In this document: positions 1 to 10,580 of the stretch, piece by piece | Layout of the letters: every line of letters begins with the position of its first letter | Numbering within the stretch: position 1 is the stretch's first letter | Assembly (NCBI GenBank): GCA_016800925.1 | Contig: JABCPU010000197.1 | Coordinates: 59,048 to 123,047, forward strand | DNA: 64,000 bases | Reading direction: 5' to 3' | Source: Suillus spraguei | Lineage: Eukaryota; Basidiomycota; Agaricomycetes; Boletales; Suillaceae | Translations under genes and position numbers: made by a program | Notes under the pieces: generated by a model | Told to the model about the DNA's origin: nothing | Database searches by the model: none | The model's input: only the letters and a program-made list of their open reading frames with translations

Positions 1-16
1 TTGCTAACAACAAAAC

Positions 17-2404
17 AGGATAATGGGGGACATCTCTGGTGACAGTGAAAGCTTTAACAGGGTGAGCAGCGGTCTCCCCGGGTGAGTTACACTGGCTCAC
101 CCATTTGCGTAGAAATTTTACCTCGTAGCGCGCACCAAGGTGGCATTCCCTCGCCACACATCCCCAATATATCCCACCGTGAAGACGCTCGAAGAGTGGT
201 TCAATGTTAGATCAACTAAAGTCGACGTTCTGATTACTCTCCTCACCTGGCATCTGGAGTCTGACGGGCACCCCGCTTACGAGTTTAACGTGGACAGCAA
301 TTTCACTGAAGGTGCAGCGGACGAGGCACATCTCAAGAACGCTGACGTCGAGTTATCACAGCGCGATTCAGATGACGATGGCAAGGCTGAAGGTCAGGAC
401 ATCTCCCCCAATACTCGGAATCAGAAGTTCCCGCACCTGATGTCCATGGGCAAGCGCAAGATTCTTGTCTATACGGAGTTTCCTATGATGGTGCCTCTCC
501 TGTCCTCTGTGAGTGCATCCCTGTGCCCTGCGCTGAAAGTCATGCTGACAATTTACACGACTTAGGTGCTCAAACTACATAACATTGTTCCGCTGACACT
601 TAATGGGAGTCATGGCGTGGATGAACGAAATGAAATCGTCAAGAAATTCAATGCGGATCCATCGGCGCGCGTCCTCCTGTTCTCCAACGTTGGTGCCGTG
701 GGACTTAACCTTACAGTTGCCAGTTTGGTCATTCTCTTTGTACGTTGCCCTCCCATGTTGCTGGGGGAATATCATTTCACACGCACTTAGGATCAATGTT
801 GGTCTCGTATGTTGGTGAACCAAATAATTGGACGTGCGTGGCGGCTAGGGCAACAGGAGGTTGTCTTGGTCTACAACATGGTGGCGCTAGGTACCGTTGA
901 CGTGCTCATGGTTGAGCACGGTGAAGGGAAAGGTACAATGTTAGAGCAGTTTTTGTCGGCTAATTCAGGTACGCACAGCTACTTTTGTGTAATCATCTCA
1001 ACTCACCACACCAACCAAGCAGGGGTTGCAAATCGCTTACAGCTGGCGGCCGCAGGTGGACGGCACGTCCAAGACTGTGATAATGATGGCGAGGAAGACA
1101 GCGCCAGTGGTGATGACATTGAGGTGCAGGAGACAAGCCTCAACGCACCATTCCAGCCAGTCGCTGAATCCCCGCGGGACACTGTCTCTCGCAAGTTGTA
1201 CACACGGCCTGCCAAAGTGATGAAGACAGGAGGCAGCAAACGCAGTGGCGGTGAAGATGGTGAGGTCTTGGACTTGACCCTTCCTGATGACAGCGAGCAC
1301 GACAAGGGAGAGCAAACTGCGTTAACACCAAAAGGGGAGAGCAAGAGCAAAGGAGAGCCTACCCTAACGGCAGCCACCGCACAAAAAGGCAAAGACAAGG
1401 CGAAGGGTAATTGTGTTTTTCATTTATGGTTGTAGGGCAACAGCTCACTGTCTACAGTGACTGAACCACCACCCGATGGCGGCCCCCCTCCCCAACTTGC
1501 AGGAGCAAGTTCACCACCTGCCGGTTCCCTGAGGGAGGTGCCTGCCGCTGGAAACAAAGGTGATCCTAGAGATGTCACCGGAACTGGCAGGGGTTCCCAT
1601 GGGCAACCGCCTCTAATGCAGGACAAACAAGGCAATGCGCGGGGTGTTGCACCGTCCTCCAGCAGTCCCAATAGGGAGCCGTCTCACCAGCATACATGTA
1701 CGACACGCGCAGGGGTGGAGTTAGAGCCCGAGACGCGCCTGCAGTCCCTTTTGGGAGCCACAATGGACATTGACTCCAATCGTAAGTCTGGTCCCACCAC
1801 GGACATCATGATAATCAACACGCTGACATCTCATATCGCAGTTGTCGAATCTTCCTGCGACGACGCTAATATGTTTGACCCATTGACAATGGAGAACGAC
1901 ATGCTAATATCGCCCCAGGTGAGTCAATGTGTACACCCAACCAACCAACCAGCCTTCACACGTACCATACTTACATGGACATGTGTCCACCAGGAGCACG
2001 AACCGATGGGTGGCCTGCTTGACGAGCCGATACAGATGATGTCAAGAGCATCGCTGGCGACTTCTCAACCTATCCAAAACCACACTAGCAATGTATCACA
2101 TAGTCAAGGCTGGAAAACCATCGCTAAGCGGCGGCGCAGCAGCACCGCATCATCAGGCTCGTCCTCCACTAACACTCGTCCTCCAAAGAGTCCACCGCAT
2201 ATTTCGCCTCCAAGGAAAACCGTTGCTGTGCTTGCCTCGCGGGCGAGTTCAAGCATTGTCACGCATAGCACACCTCGGCCCTTGCGATCCTACAGTGCCG
2301 CCCCTATCCCTACGAACGCTCCTGTCCCTCGTGGTGCAAGGATAAGTCCTGCCTTTTTTCGTGGTAAAGAAACAAGCAATTACGCTCGCGGCACTCCTCG
2401 CTGA
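17..2404 (+). CDS. SNF2-family helicase, C-terminal part (5' end lies outside the window)
   Basis: Likely an ATP-dependent chromatin remodeller or nucleic-acid translocase of the SNF2/SWI2 superfamily. Only the second RecA-like lobe (HELICc) and the tail are present. Visible motifs are the lobe-2 start GKRKILVYTEFP (about 450-485), motif V in VLLFSNVGAVGLNLT (about 672-716) and motif VI QIIGRAWRLGQ (about 823-855). Exons read as 17-61, 113-508, 566-739, 791-968, 1023-1406 and 1458-2404. The introns are 51-57 bp GT-AG and all are multiples of three; a further 75-bp intron at 1919-1993 is optional. The last 400 or so residues are Ser/Pro/Thr-rich and look disordered, with a basic KRRRSS patch near 2125. 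The ATPase lobe must lie upstream of base 1. No frameshift is needed, so the gene may be intact. Such SNF2 genes are often expanded in agaricomycetes; the specific subfamily is not resolved. Confidence 0.8.
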
Positions 2405-2832
2405 TGTCTTCAGTCTTACTCTTGCATACGCCTCCAACTCGCTTACTTACATGCACTGATCTCTCACTTAATATTCTTCTCATGTCGTCGACGAAAAGTT
2501 TAAGAGGGAGTGTTGGGTATAAGTACTGGCGAGATGCGGTAGAAGCGAGCATCCGCGCCATACATTGCAGCCTAACTAGACCACACAAGCCGTTATCAAG
2601 TTGAATCGAGTTGGTTGGTTGGTTGAGATAAAACGAGAGGTAGTGGTGCGGGTGCTTACATGTTGAATCCGGCATTAAGCGAAATTATTTGGCTCTATTT
2701 GATATGATTACGACTGGTACGTAAGTGTTCTCGATCACTATTACTGCACAACCGATCAAGCCAAATTAGGAGTATTCACGGTAAGTATGCTCAGATCTCT
2801 CTGATCGCATTGACTTAACATTCACGTTAGAC
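2405..2832. other. Intergenic region and probable promoter/5'UTR of the 60-residue gene
   Basis: This holds no gene. A canonical intron-like segment (GTAAGT at 2781 to AG at 2830) sits two bases before the ATG at 2833 and has a counterpart before the second gene copy (40575-40625), so it is probably a 5'UTR intron. The flanking upstream stretch around 2690-2780 is also similar between the two copies, including the run CACTATTACT, which suggests that the promoter was duplicated with the gene. Confidence 0.5.
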
Positions 2833-3169
2833 ATGTCTCGTGTCATTTACGGACCTCAGATTGGCAATGATCGCGTAAGTTTTGTCTCAGTGATCTAGCC
2901 AAAACTCACAATTAATAGACGCAGCTGGAGATCTTAGCGGCAAATATGGTACGCATTTAGTGCCGTGTCGCCGCCGCGGAGCCTGACCTCAGCATCCGAG
3001 GCCGCCGCCGCTCCGCCAGGGCTAGATCCGATCACGAAATTCATGCGCTTCTGCGCCGACAGTTTCGCTCGCATGATGCAACGATTGAGATCGGTGATAC
3101 GAAGGGTGAGTACTGAGTACTGAGTTCTCTCCAATCAATCACACAACTAATACAACGTTCTAGAGATGA
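2833..3169 (+). CDS. Small spliced gene, 60-residue protein, copy 1 (unrecognised family)
   Basis: I do not recognise this protein. Four exons are inferred by comparison with the copy at 40628-40958: 2833-2874, 2919-2948, 3001-3105 and 3164-3169. All introns are GT-AG and in phase 0. Exon lengths (42, 30, 105 and 6 nt) match the other copy exactly. The product starts MSRVIYGPQIGN, continues TQLEILAANM, then has an Ala/Pro linker and a C-terminal basic amphipathic helix that contains MRFCAD and ends IRRR. No signal peptide or membrane segment is visible. Exon 1 differs from the paralogue by four silent changes and one replacement. Exon 3 has more replacements than silent changes, many of them conservative (K/R, F/L, V/L, S/T, M/V). 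Intron 2 (52 bp in both) is unusually conserved. If it were retained, translation would stop four codons later (VRI then stop). Real coding status is an inference from the pairwise comparison. Confidence 0.6.
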
Positions 3170-3678
3170 ACCTGTACTACTACAGGCTGCAGTAATGACC
3201 GAACACCATGCATACCATACCATCATGATAACACCACAGTACTATCTACTAGAAGTAGTACTCACCATACCAACTCTCCCCACTTAATCATTCATGCACA
3301 TGTATCACTGTGATGGTATCATCTTCAAATCAAGTAGACAACAATTTATATGGTATATTTAGAACAAGTAATAAATAACACATAACACTAGACTGCAATA
3401 TCGAGGATTTTCACAATTTTTTGATCAGTTCGAATTGCGTAAATTGGTTATATCTCTTGCAATGTGTCATGCTGATTCCAAAGATACGCATGTTATAACT
3501 ACTACTATTGTCCCAGGTAAGTGGCGTGCTGCTTGCATAAGCCTCTGCGTGACCGGTCGGGTACAGTAATCGTAGGTCATTCGTATTATTAGATAAGTCT
3601 GGGAGATTGCCTACTCAACACCAGACAGCCACCTTCAAGGAGGTTGTCATCACGCTGGTTCTTTCACTCCCTCGCACA
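3170..3678. repeat. 3' flank of the 60-residue gene, part of a duplicated segment
   Basis: No gene is seen here. About 3330-3480 resembles 41130-41280 (shared pieces such as TTTGATCAGTTCGAAT near 3420 and 41233), so the duplicated unit extends several hundred bases beyond the coding exons. The ATG of the next gene is at 3679; the open frame upstream of it has no ATG. Confidence 0.5.
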
Positions 3679-5457
3679 ATGACCTCGTTTGCAAAACTCA
3701 GCGAATCCGCAAAGAAATTTACTCCTTACCTGCCACGGAAAAGCAAGCCCAGGGCGCTGAATCAGAATCGCAATGTCAAGAAGCATTCTACCACTTCCAT
3801 TCGAGTCCCTCCCAAAACCACCACAAGGCAGCAATCTACCCCCGAGACTTGTATACTACAATCCAACCATTCACCTATTGTACCCAGATCGCCTGTTGAA
3901 CATTATACCATTATCCAGAATACTGTTGCATCCGAACTGTCGTTGGAGCTCTTCAAGGCGGATCAATTCGATGAGCCACTTGGAGTCGGTATGAGACATT
4001 ATTTCTGCTTGTCTGGTTTAATAAACTCGTCTTTACTTGCAGAGAGGTGCCGGGACATCGTTAATGAAATCCGGGGCTTAAACGGTGTAGAACGCTTTGT
4101 TGTGAGTAAGCCTTGTCCACTGAAATGCTTCGGTGACTCATTGCGGCGGAGACAGGTTTCTGGCCTTTCAGCGGTCGATGCCGCTTACATCTTGGATGCC
4201 ATCAGAGAAGATGATATGATTAGGAAAAGGTAATGATTCATCATACCCTAGACGGCTGGTTTTTCATCTTAATATCATTAGGATCACCTTTCTACCTTCG
4301 CAGGGTCAATTGACGGTCAAGATGCCCAGCGAGGCACATGAAGCTTTTCTCGCACCCCTCACCTATGCATGTACTAAAGCCATTTACCAAATGGGTCACG
4401 ATAACGCTGTTGTACATGTTCAGATTAGTGGAAATACTCGCTTTGCAGGAGAGCACATCACTGGCGACCCTGATATCCATATTCGTGTTTCGTCAACTCT
4501 CTCACACACCTCGCCCGAATTCACTTCCGTCATGTTAACTACAGTCGCCTTCACACAAGGCGAGGCACCCACAATCGTGGAGCTCGATCATTACTGCACT
4601 GATGGACGGGAGATAGAATCTGTGACATCCTTCAATGTCTTAGAGGCCACAGCATATTCTTGCCCTTCAGATACTAGTGAGCTTGCGAAACGATTGCGAT
4701 CTTGTACTATAAAATCGTACGATGAGTGGAAACCGAGGCAGACCAAGAAAAATGCTTTTGGTCCGGTCATCTCGGACGGCCATACGTGGGTTGATGTCTC
4801 GATGGTCGATATGCACGTATGGACTCGTACTTCGCCGGACACTCGTATCAATGTCTATCAGCGCAAAGCTGGCTATGCATACGGGGTGTGCAATCTCATC
4901 ATGTCACGAGAATCCATACTGACTACTTTTTCTAGTCCATCTATCCGAACTACGATGTAGATGATGTCGACAATCTCCTTGGCGTCGCCCTCAAGGGCAT
5001 AAGCCAGAAGGTTCTGTCGTGCTACGAAAAGTGCCTACGGGGCACCAAACAGGCTCGTCGGGCTCGCGAAACATCTAGCCTTGCCGATGAAAGTAGTGAG
5101 GAGTATGCCGATGATAGCCATGATGAGCCATCAGTCAGCTCGGTCAGCGATTCGGATGAAGATGAAGAATTATATCAAGATCCCGATGAAGCTGAACTCA
5201 CGGCCACTATTTCCAGGCTCCGCAGCTGGGAACCAACGTCCCCGATCGTCAACTGGAACGAGTTAAAGAGCGCACTCATCGCAGGGATCTGGAATACAGG
5301 ATACATGCGCTACAAGAGCTGGCACGAGAGCCTGGGCAAGCGTGACAGGCAAGAGGCTTTTGACGGTCAAGACTCTGAGCACCACTATGAAGGGCACCAC
5401 AATGAAAAGCATCGCACCTTCCGCGGCATGTCCAAGCGGCTCCGTGTTGATATCTGA
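3679..5457 (+). CDS. Conserved hypothetical protein, 522 residues, five exons
   Basis: Function unknown. Exons are 3679-3988, 4043-4101, 4156-4229, 4282-4885 and 4936-5457 with 50-54 bp GT-AG introns. They sum to 523 codons including the TGA, so the gene looks complete. The first ATG in frame is at 3679. The N-terminal 80 residues are basic and low-complexity (KFTPYLPRKSKPR). The core contains HVQISGNTRFAG, GDPDIHIRV and VMLTTVAFTQGEAP. In the second copy the last motif reads MTEVAFTQSEA. A PD...E-V-A arrangement of this kind faintly resembles the PD-(D/E)XK nuclease core, but the catalytic Lys is not present, so this is only a suggestion. Other blocks are KNAFGPVISDGHTWVDVS and INVYQRKAGYAYG. 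The C-terminal exon is acidic (DEPSVSSVSDSDEDEE), then ends in a Trp/His-rich tail. A truncated paralogue lies at 38385-39376. Confidence 0.7.
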
Positions 5458-6684
5458 TTGCTGTAAGTAACATCAAGCTCCTGCATTTAGGCTCAAGCTT
5501 GAACGTAACACCTGCTTCAATCTGGGTTCAACATTAACAATCCATTGGTCATCATCTTCCGCACAGACGGCCCATCACGAACCATACGTCAATTCAGAAT
5601 TTCTCTCGTTCTGCCTGAATTGCTTAACCTCATCGGTTCCTGGACTGCCTTGTTTTGGTCGTAATACCTACTTCGCTGCCTTGTGGCATCATCGTACCTA
5701 CCTTCGCATCTCACTCATACTAGTTTTCTGACGAGTTGAGAAAGATTGAAATGAAGTTCCTGCATCCGCCTTACATACCAGATTGGGTCAGGCTCAAGCA
5801 TCTCGTTGTTTGGTCATCGAGGCTCCGCTCATGCTTGTACTGCAATCAACAGCGAATATGTATTCTTGTGACGCAACGTGAGACATCCCTAACTTTGGTA
5901 TGAAAGAGAGCTGCATGGCAATTCTATCCGCCCGCTGGGGATGGACTTAGACAAAACATCGAGACTCATTGAGTCCAAGAGTACATCAGTAAACCGAAAA
6001 AAAATCTGAGGAGGACATATATTGCCTTATATAGAGAATAATCACCTGCATCAGTACAATTCTGCTATGGGTTATTACATGATCATGCATGAGTTTATAG
6101 AGGACAGATAAGTTCCTGATGGACTTGCGCAGGTTCACAAATTGCCAAAAACCCTTAGAGTTGTGCAACTCGAAATCAGGTGGTGGCCGCGGAAAAAGCT
6201 AATGGTCTGCCTCAATGATTCATTGCCGCCACATTGAGACCAGTGTCCTCAGCTCGGAAGATAGGTCTAGAAATGAGTGTCTTGCCAGTACAATAATTTG
6301 TGCACTAATCACAGAAGAACCGATTGATAAAGTTATTGCCAGAGTATAGGGGGAAAGGAATCTGGAGGGCTTCCGGATAAGTTTCTGATGAAGTTTCCGA
6401 AGGTAATCTGAAGGATTTCCGGAGGAGGTTCTGGAAATATTTTTCAGAGGTATTCCGGAAATAGGGGTTCCGGAAGAGCAGACTAAGTTAGGAACTGGAA
6501 AGGATTGGAAATCTGGCTTATAAAAGTAGAGTATAGTGATGTGCATGGCCTGGCTTCAGGCCATGGGCCAGGCCAAGCCACATCAGGAAATCGCCAAGGC
6601 TTAGGTTTTTCTAGTTAGATGTGATCAATGTAAACAAACATGGTAAATAAGGATCAACCTTGTTAGTTCTTGACTATGCATTAA
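5458..6684. other. Gene-free stretch
   Basis: I see no supported gene. Open frames here are short and lack recognisable motifs. About 6360-6480 contains several scattered copies of a TTCCGGA-like word, possibly the remains of a simple or LTR-type repeat; related TCCGAAGG/TCCGGA words occur in the LTRs at 21.7-23.6 kb. The segment near 5742-5765 is also found after the truncated paralogue (39390-39413), so it belongs to the 3' flank of the duplicated gene. Confidence 0.4.
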
Positions 6685-7267
6685 CACTTAGATATTCAAT
6701 GCCCATGGGCTATGATATAGGCTAAATATTGATTGCCCTTGGCATCCTCCTGTCATCACAGGTCTCCTAGGCAATGCTCTGGCCTGGGGCTACCATCTTT
6801 CACCTCTAGTCATCTCCAATTATTTAGTGCTCACTTTTTGGTGATGGTGTTGGAAGACTTGGCCATATGGTAGCATTTAGAAATCTAATGTCCATGAGTT
6901 ATGATACAGGCTCAATATTAATTGCCCTTGACATCCTCCTGTCATCACAGGTCTCCTAGGCAATGTTCTGGCCTGGGGCTACCACCTTTCACCTTTGGTC
7001 ATCTCCAATTATCTAGTCCTCACTTTTGGTGGCAGTGTTGGAAGACTTGGCCATATGGTAGCACCCTGATATCCAATGTCCATGAATTATGATACAGGCT
7101 CAATATTGATTGCCCTTGGCATCCTCTTGTCATTACAAGTCTCCTAGGCAATGTTCTGGCCTGGGGCTACCATCTTTCACCTCTAGTCATCTCCAATTAT
7201 CTGGTGTTCATTTTTTGGTGATAGTGTCAGAAACAGTAGCACTTAGATATCCAATGTCCATGAGTTA
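6685..7267. repeat. Tandem array, 3.1 units of about 188 bp
   Basis: Units start at about 6685, 6874, 7062 and a partial one at 7240. Each opens with a variant of CACTTAGATATCCAATGTCC and includes GTCTCCTAGGCAATG and GGCCTGGGGCTACCA. Units are roughly 90% alike by eye. The array contains no CG dinucleotide that I can find. Confidence 0.85.
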
Positions 7268-7917
7268 AAATATGATAAGCTCATATGTCTTCATGACACA
7301 TGCATTATCTAGGATGTAAGCAGGCCACAGCTTTCCTGAAATTATTGATCAATGGTGCCATTGGCACACAAAACCAGCGTTTCGAAATAAGTATAACCAA
7401 ATAACCAATTGCTCATTCGTGCCAGTCTCCAGATGGTGTGAGTAGTACGTACAGGCTTGCTAAAATCACAGGACACAGAATTCATATAGAAATCAGAGCA
7501 TTCACCATCTTCCACTGTTGACCTTGCTCTCGAGTTCATGAGTAACAGCAGTTGGAATACCATGATTGAGCCACATTTTGCGGATTTCTTCCTACCTAGT
7601 TGGGTGTATCGACTACTAAGTATGTCCACTGCAGTTGAGCATCCAATCGAAACTGAACAGCAGAGCATGTGGACTCACTCTCGTGTGCACATATTATGCT
7701 CCCCTCGAATTCCTAACTCATTTTGACAGTAGTGACTTGCCATACACCATGTTACTCCACATATCAAACAAACTGCAGCATCTGTTGGAGTTGCATAGTA
7801 AAGTACGACACCACAGTCGAGTTGCAAGGCAGCATGTAAGTGGTCGTAGTGAGTGCAACATCCTAATAGTGTTTTTGAAGTATATGTTATTCAGCCCTAC
7901 CAGCTTCAGCCGCACGG
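7268..7917. other. Gene-free stretch before a solo LTR
   Basis: Open frames exist on both strands (for example about 7342-7668 on the minus strand), but they carry no family motif and overlap one another, so I do not call a gene. It is probably old repeat sequence. Confidence 0.4.
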
Positions 7918-8846
7918 TGTAACGAACATATTGGCGCTGGGCTTAAAACCCCATATTTTGACACTCGTCTCACGTCTACAGGAGTCACCACTTGTCCATG
8001 GCCGTCTTACCCCTTTAGCAGTACCAGCAGCATCCCATGCTTACTGCACACCATACTGATTACCGCACCACGTTCCACGTACTGATGTCCTTCCATGTCC
8101 TTGCTGCGTCTGCATAGCTCCATTTGGTGCGTCGTATGTTTTATGTTCACTATCACTGATTCCACGGCAAGCCTTCTTACATGTTGCCTCGTGCCGCAGC
8201 GCCTCACGCTATGTTTACATACAGCGGTTACTACACTTGAGCACTACTGATCTCGCCTAGAGTATTCCGAGTACATACAATTTAGGATATAAGCACCGCG
8301 TACCCCACACGATACAGTACCTGATTTTACACCATTGCATGTACTATAGGTCAGGATTATTGTCTAGCTCTGGATCTACCCAGTAGTGGACATAGTCTTT
8401 AAAGTTTCCTTATCGCTCGTTAATACATCACGCTCATTCTCTGTTACCGTTGGCATACCGCTGGACTTTTGACTGTTACCTTGACTGAACTTCTCATGCA
8501 CTGCTACTTTACTGCTGAAAGTACTGCGGACTTCTTTGCTGTTTCATTGCACCGCTCACAACCTTACCGCTACCGTGGAGACCTCCGCTCGATGCAACTG
8601 TTACTGACCTTATCTTGACCATGGAAGCACCGCTACACATGACACTAGTTCCAGCAGTATCATTGCTGACCACGACACTTGTTTCGCACATAAGTTAGGC
8701 TCGAACTTGACCATACTAATAGGCATCCCCCTTTAGGGTCGAACGCTCTTGTTCTTACAAGTGAAGCAGACTAGACAGAGCGCAAGACTCACATACTAGT
8801 TTAGGCAGTGGTTTATCTACAGCCCAAGCTAGGTTGTATCTTTACA
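7918..8846 (+). mobile_element. Solo LTR, family A
   Basis: It begins TGTAACGAACATATTGG and ends TTGTATCTTTACA, i.e. TG...CA ends with a TGTAA/TTACA inverted repeat. It is flanked by ACGG on both sides (7914-7917 and 8847-8850), a plausible 4-bp target duplication. Reverse-orientation relatives are at 22377-24113 and, for the 3' part, 24935-26293; a same-strand relative is at 13724-15318. There is no internal gag/pol nearby, so it is a solo LTR left by recombination between two LTRs. Confidence 0.7.
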
Positions 8847-9175
8847 ACGGGTTGCATGTTGAATACACTGCAATTGAGTCACAACTCCCATCAGAGTGGT
8901 AGCGAAGGCTTGGGTGTTGCTGTGCCCGACAATAACTAGATGATTGAGATCGATCCCCATATCTGAATGAAAGACACTGCACCATGACATATCTGGTTGT
9001 ACATGAGGTTGTCAGTACCAATCACGTTGCTATTGGAATTCACACATTACCTTGAAACACCAGATGTCAATTGTGCAGGGCAAGGTGAAGGTAAGGGCAA
9101 TTCAAACTTGTTGGATTTGTCAAATATTGTCTCCCGTGGGCTAGGTAAAATTGATGTGGTCCTGCCACAGCGGTA
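8847..9175. other. Gene-free stretch
   Basis: Nothing supported is seen between the solo LTR and the first MITE copy. Confidence 0.4.
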
Positions 9176-9392
9176 TACAGTGGCTCAAAAACTGTCCGCA
9201 TGTTTTGGCATTTTTCACTATCTATAATATTGTGTGAGAACAAACAAATGCCTCAAAAACATGCTTATACCACATTGTAGTATGGCTTCAGGGCTTTCAT
9301 TTGAGCCCTACACCGTGGGAATCGGTGGAGATATGGTGGAGATACAAGGCTCACAAAATGGTGACTCATGTGGACAGTTTTTTGATGTATTT
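9176..9392 (+). mobile_element. Tc1/mariner-like MITE, copy 1
   Basis: The element is about 215 bp with terminal inverted repeats built on CTCAAAAAACTGTCCGCATG at the left end and the complementary GACAGTTTTTTGA at the right end, next to TA dinucleotides, as expected for Tc1/mariner (TA target) elements. It is non-autonomous and has no ORF. It is almost identical to the inverted copy at 10361-10580. The right tip has lost a few bases compared with that copy. Confidence 0.65.
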
Positions 9393-10360
9393 AAATAATA
9401 AATCATATTTATGAACCTCCCTTTTTAATTACTGCTCTATTTCTAGCATATCTAATTAATTTCGCAATCTCATGTATCTATCATTCCATGCACTCTCTCC
9501 AAAGCTATACTCCTTGTTTTATGCTGGCTTTCTGTGCCAAATTTCCTCTAGAACTGTATGCCAGTCCACTGATGTAAGTTCTTCAAACCACCCCAGCTCT
9601 TGTGGAGGACGTCATCATTACCTTATGAAAAAGGTATATCACATATCATCAAAGCTGATTCTGCCAAGCACACATTATATCAATTCCACCATACTACCCC
9701 TTCTCTTCCCCAAACCTCAGGAATGTTCTCACAGCATCCATCTCAAGCAGTAACCAAAAGAAGCCTCCTCCCAAACTTAGGCAGATAACTGCCTTTGCCT
9801 TAGCTCATCCAACACTGACTTAAACTGGAAGCTATTATATGGTCAATTGACCAAAACATTAGTTCTCAGTGAAGTGTTGATGGAAAAAGAAGGCAGTCCT
9901 CTGACAATGTTTGATGGGAGAAGAGGCTTTTCTTCTTTGTTATGGCCTGAGATGACTGTTGGAAGCTTCCTGAAGGTTTGGTGGAAGAGAATGCGGCAGT
10001 ATGTGGAATTTAAATGACACTTGCTGCCTAGCTTGGCAGAATCAGGGATTGATGAGAAGATATCATTTTCCAACAGGATAATGATCAAGCACACATCCAG
10101 AAGAGCTGGGATGGTTTGAGCATACTCATGTTCTTGACTGGCCAGCACAGTCTTGATGTCAATTCATTGAACATTCTGGGCATCAAGAAAAGCTTCAAGC
10201 ATGAAACCAAAGGAGTATGGAGCTTTTGGAGAGAGTAGCAGTGGAATGGGGAAGATCACAGCTGAGGATTCCAGAAATTATTGAGATATGCCTAGAAATA
10301 GACAGTAATTAAAGCCAAGGAGGTCATACAAAATATAGAATACCTGGTTATTACTGTAAA
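9393..10360. other. Spacer between two inverted MITE copies
   Basis: No supported gene. Short open frames on both strands lack motifs. Together with its flanking MITEs this stretch would be the loop of a long RNA hairpin if transcribed through. Confidence 0.4.
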
Positions 10361-10580
10361 TACTTGAGTCAAAAAACTGTCCGCATGAGTCACCATTTTG
10401 TGAGCCTTGTATCTCCACCATATCTCCACCGATTCCCACGGTGTAGGGCTCAAATGAAAGCCCTGAAGCCATACTACAATGTGGTATAAGCATGTTTTTG
10501 AGGCATTTGTTTGTTCTCACACAATATTATAGATAGTGAAAAATGCCAAAACATGCGGACAGTTTTTTGAGCCACTGTAT
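10361..10580 (-). mobile_element. Tc1/mariner-like MITE, copy 2 (inverted)
   Basis: This is the near-perfect reverse complement of 9176-9392. It starts TACTTGAGTCAAAAAACTG and ends TTTTTTGAGCCACTGTA, with TA at both ends. The shared internal part includes GGAGATATGGTGGAGATACA (read on the complement). Confidence 0.65.

Noticed and set aside
1003..1398. Minus-strand frame inside the SNF2 helicase tail
   Set aside because: Shadow of the Ser/Lys-rich coding strand; the opposite frame is explained by the helicase gene.
3600..3678. Upstream extension of the 522-residue protein to about 3607
   Set aside because: The extension starts with TTG, not ATG; the first in-frame ATG is at 3679.
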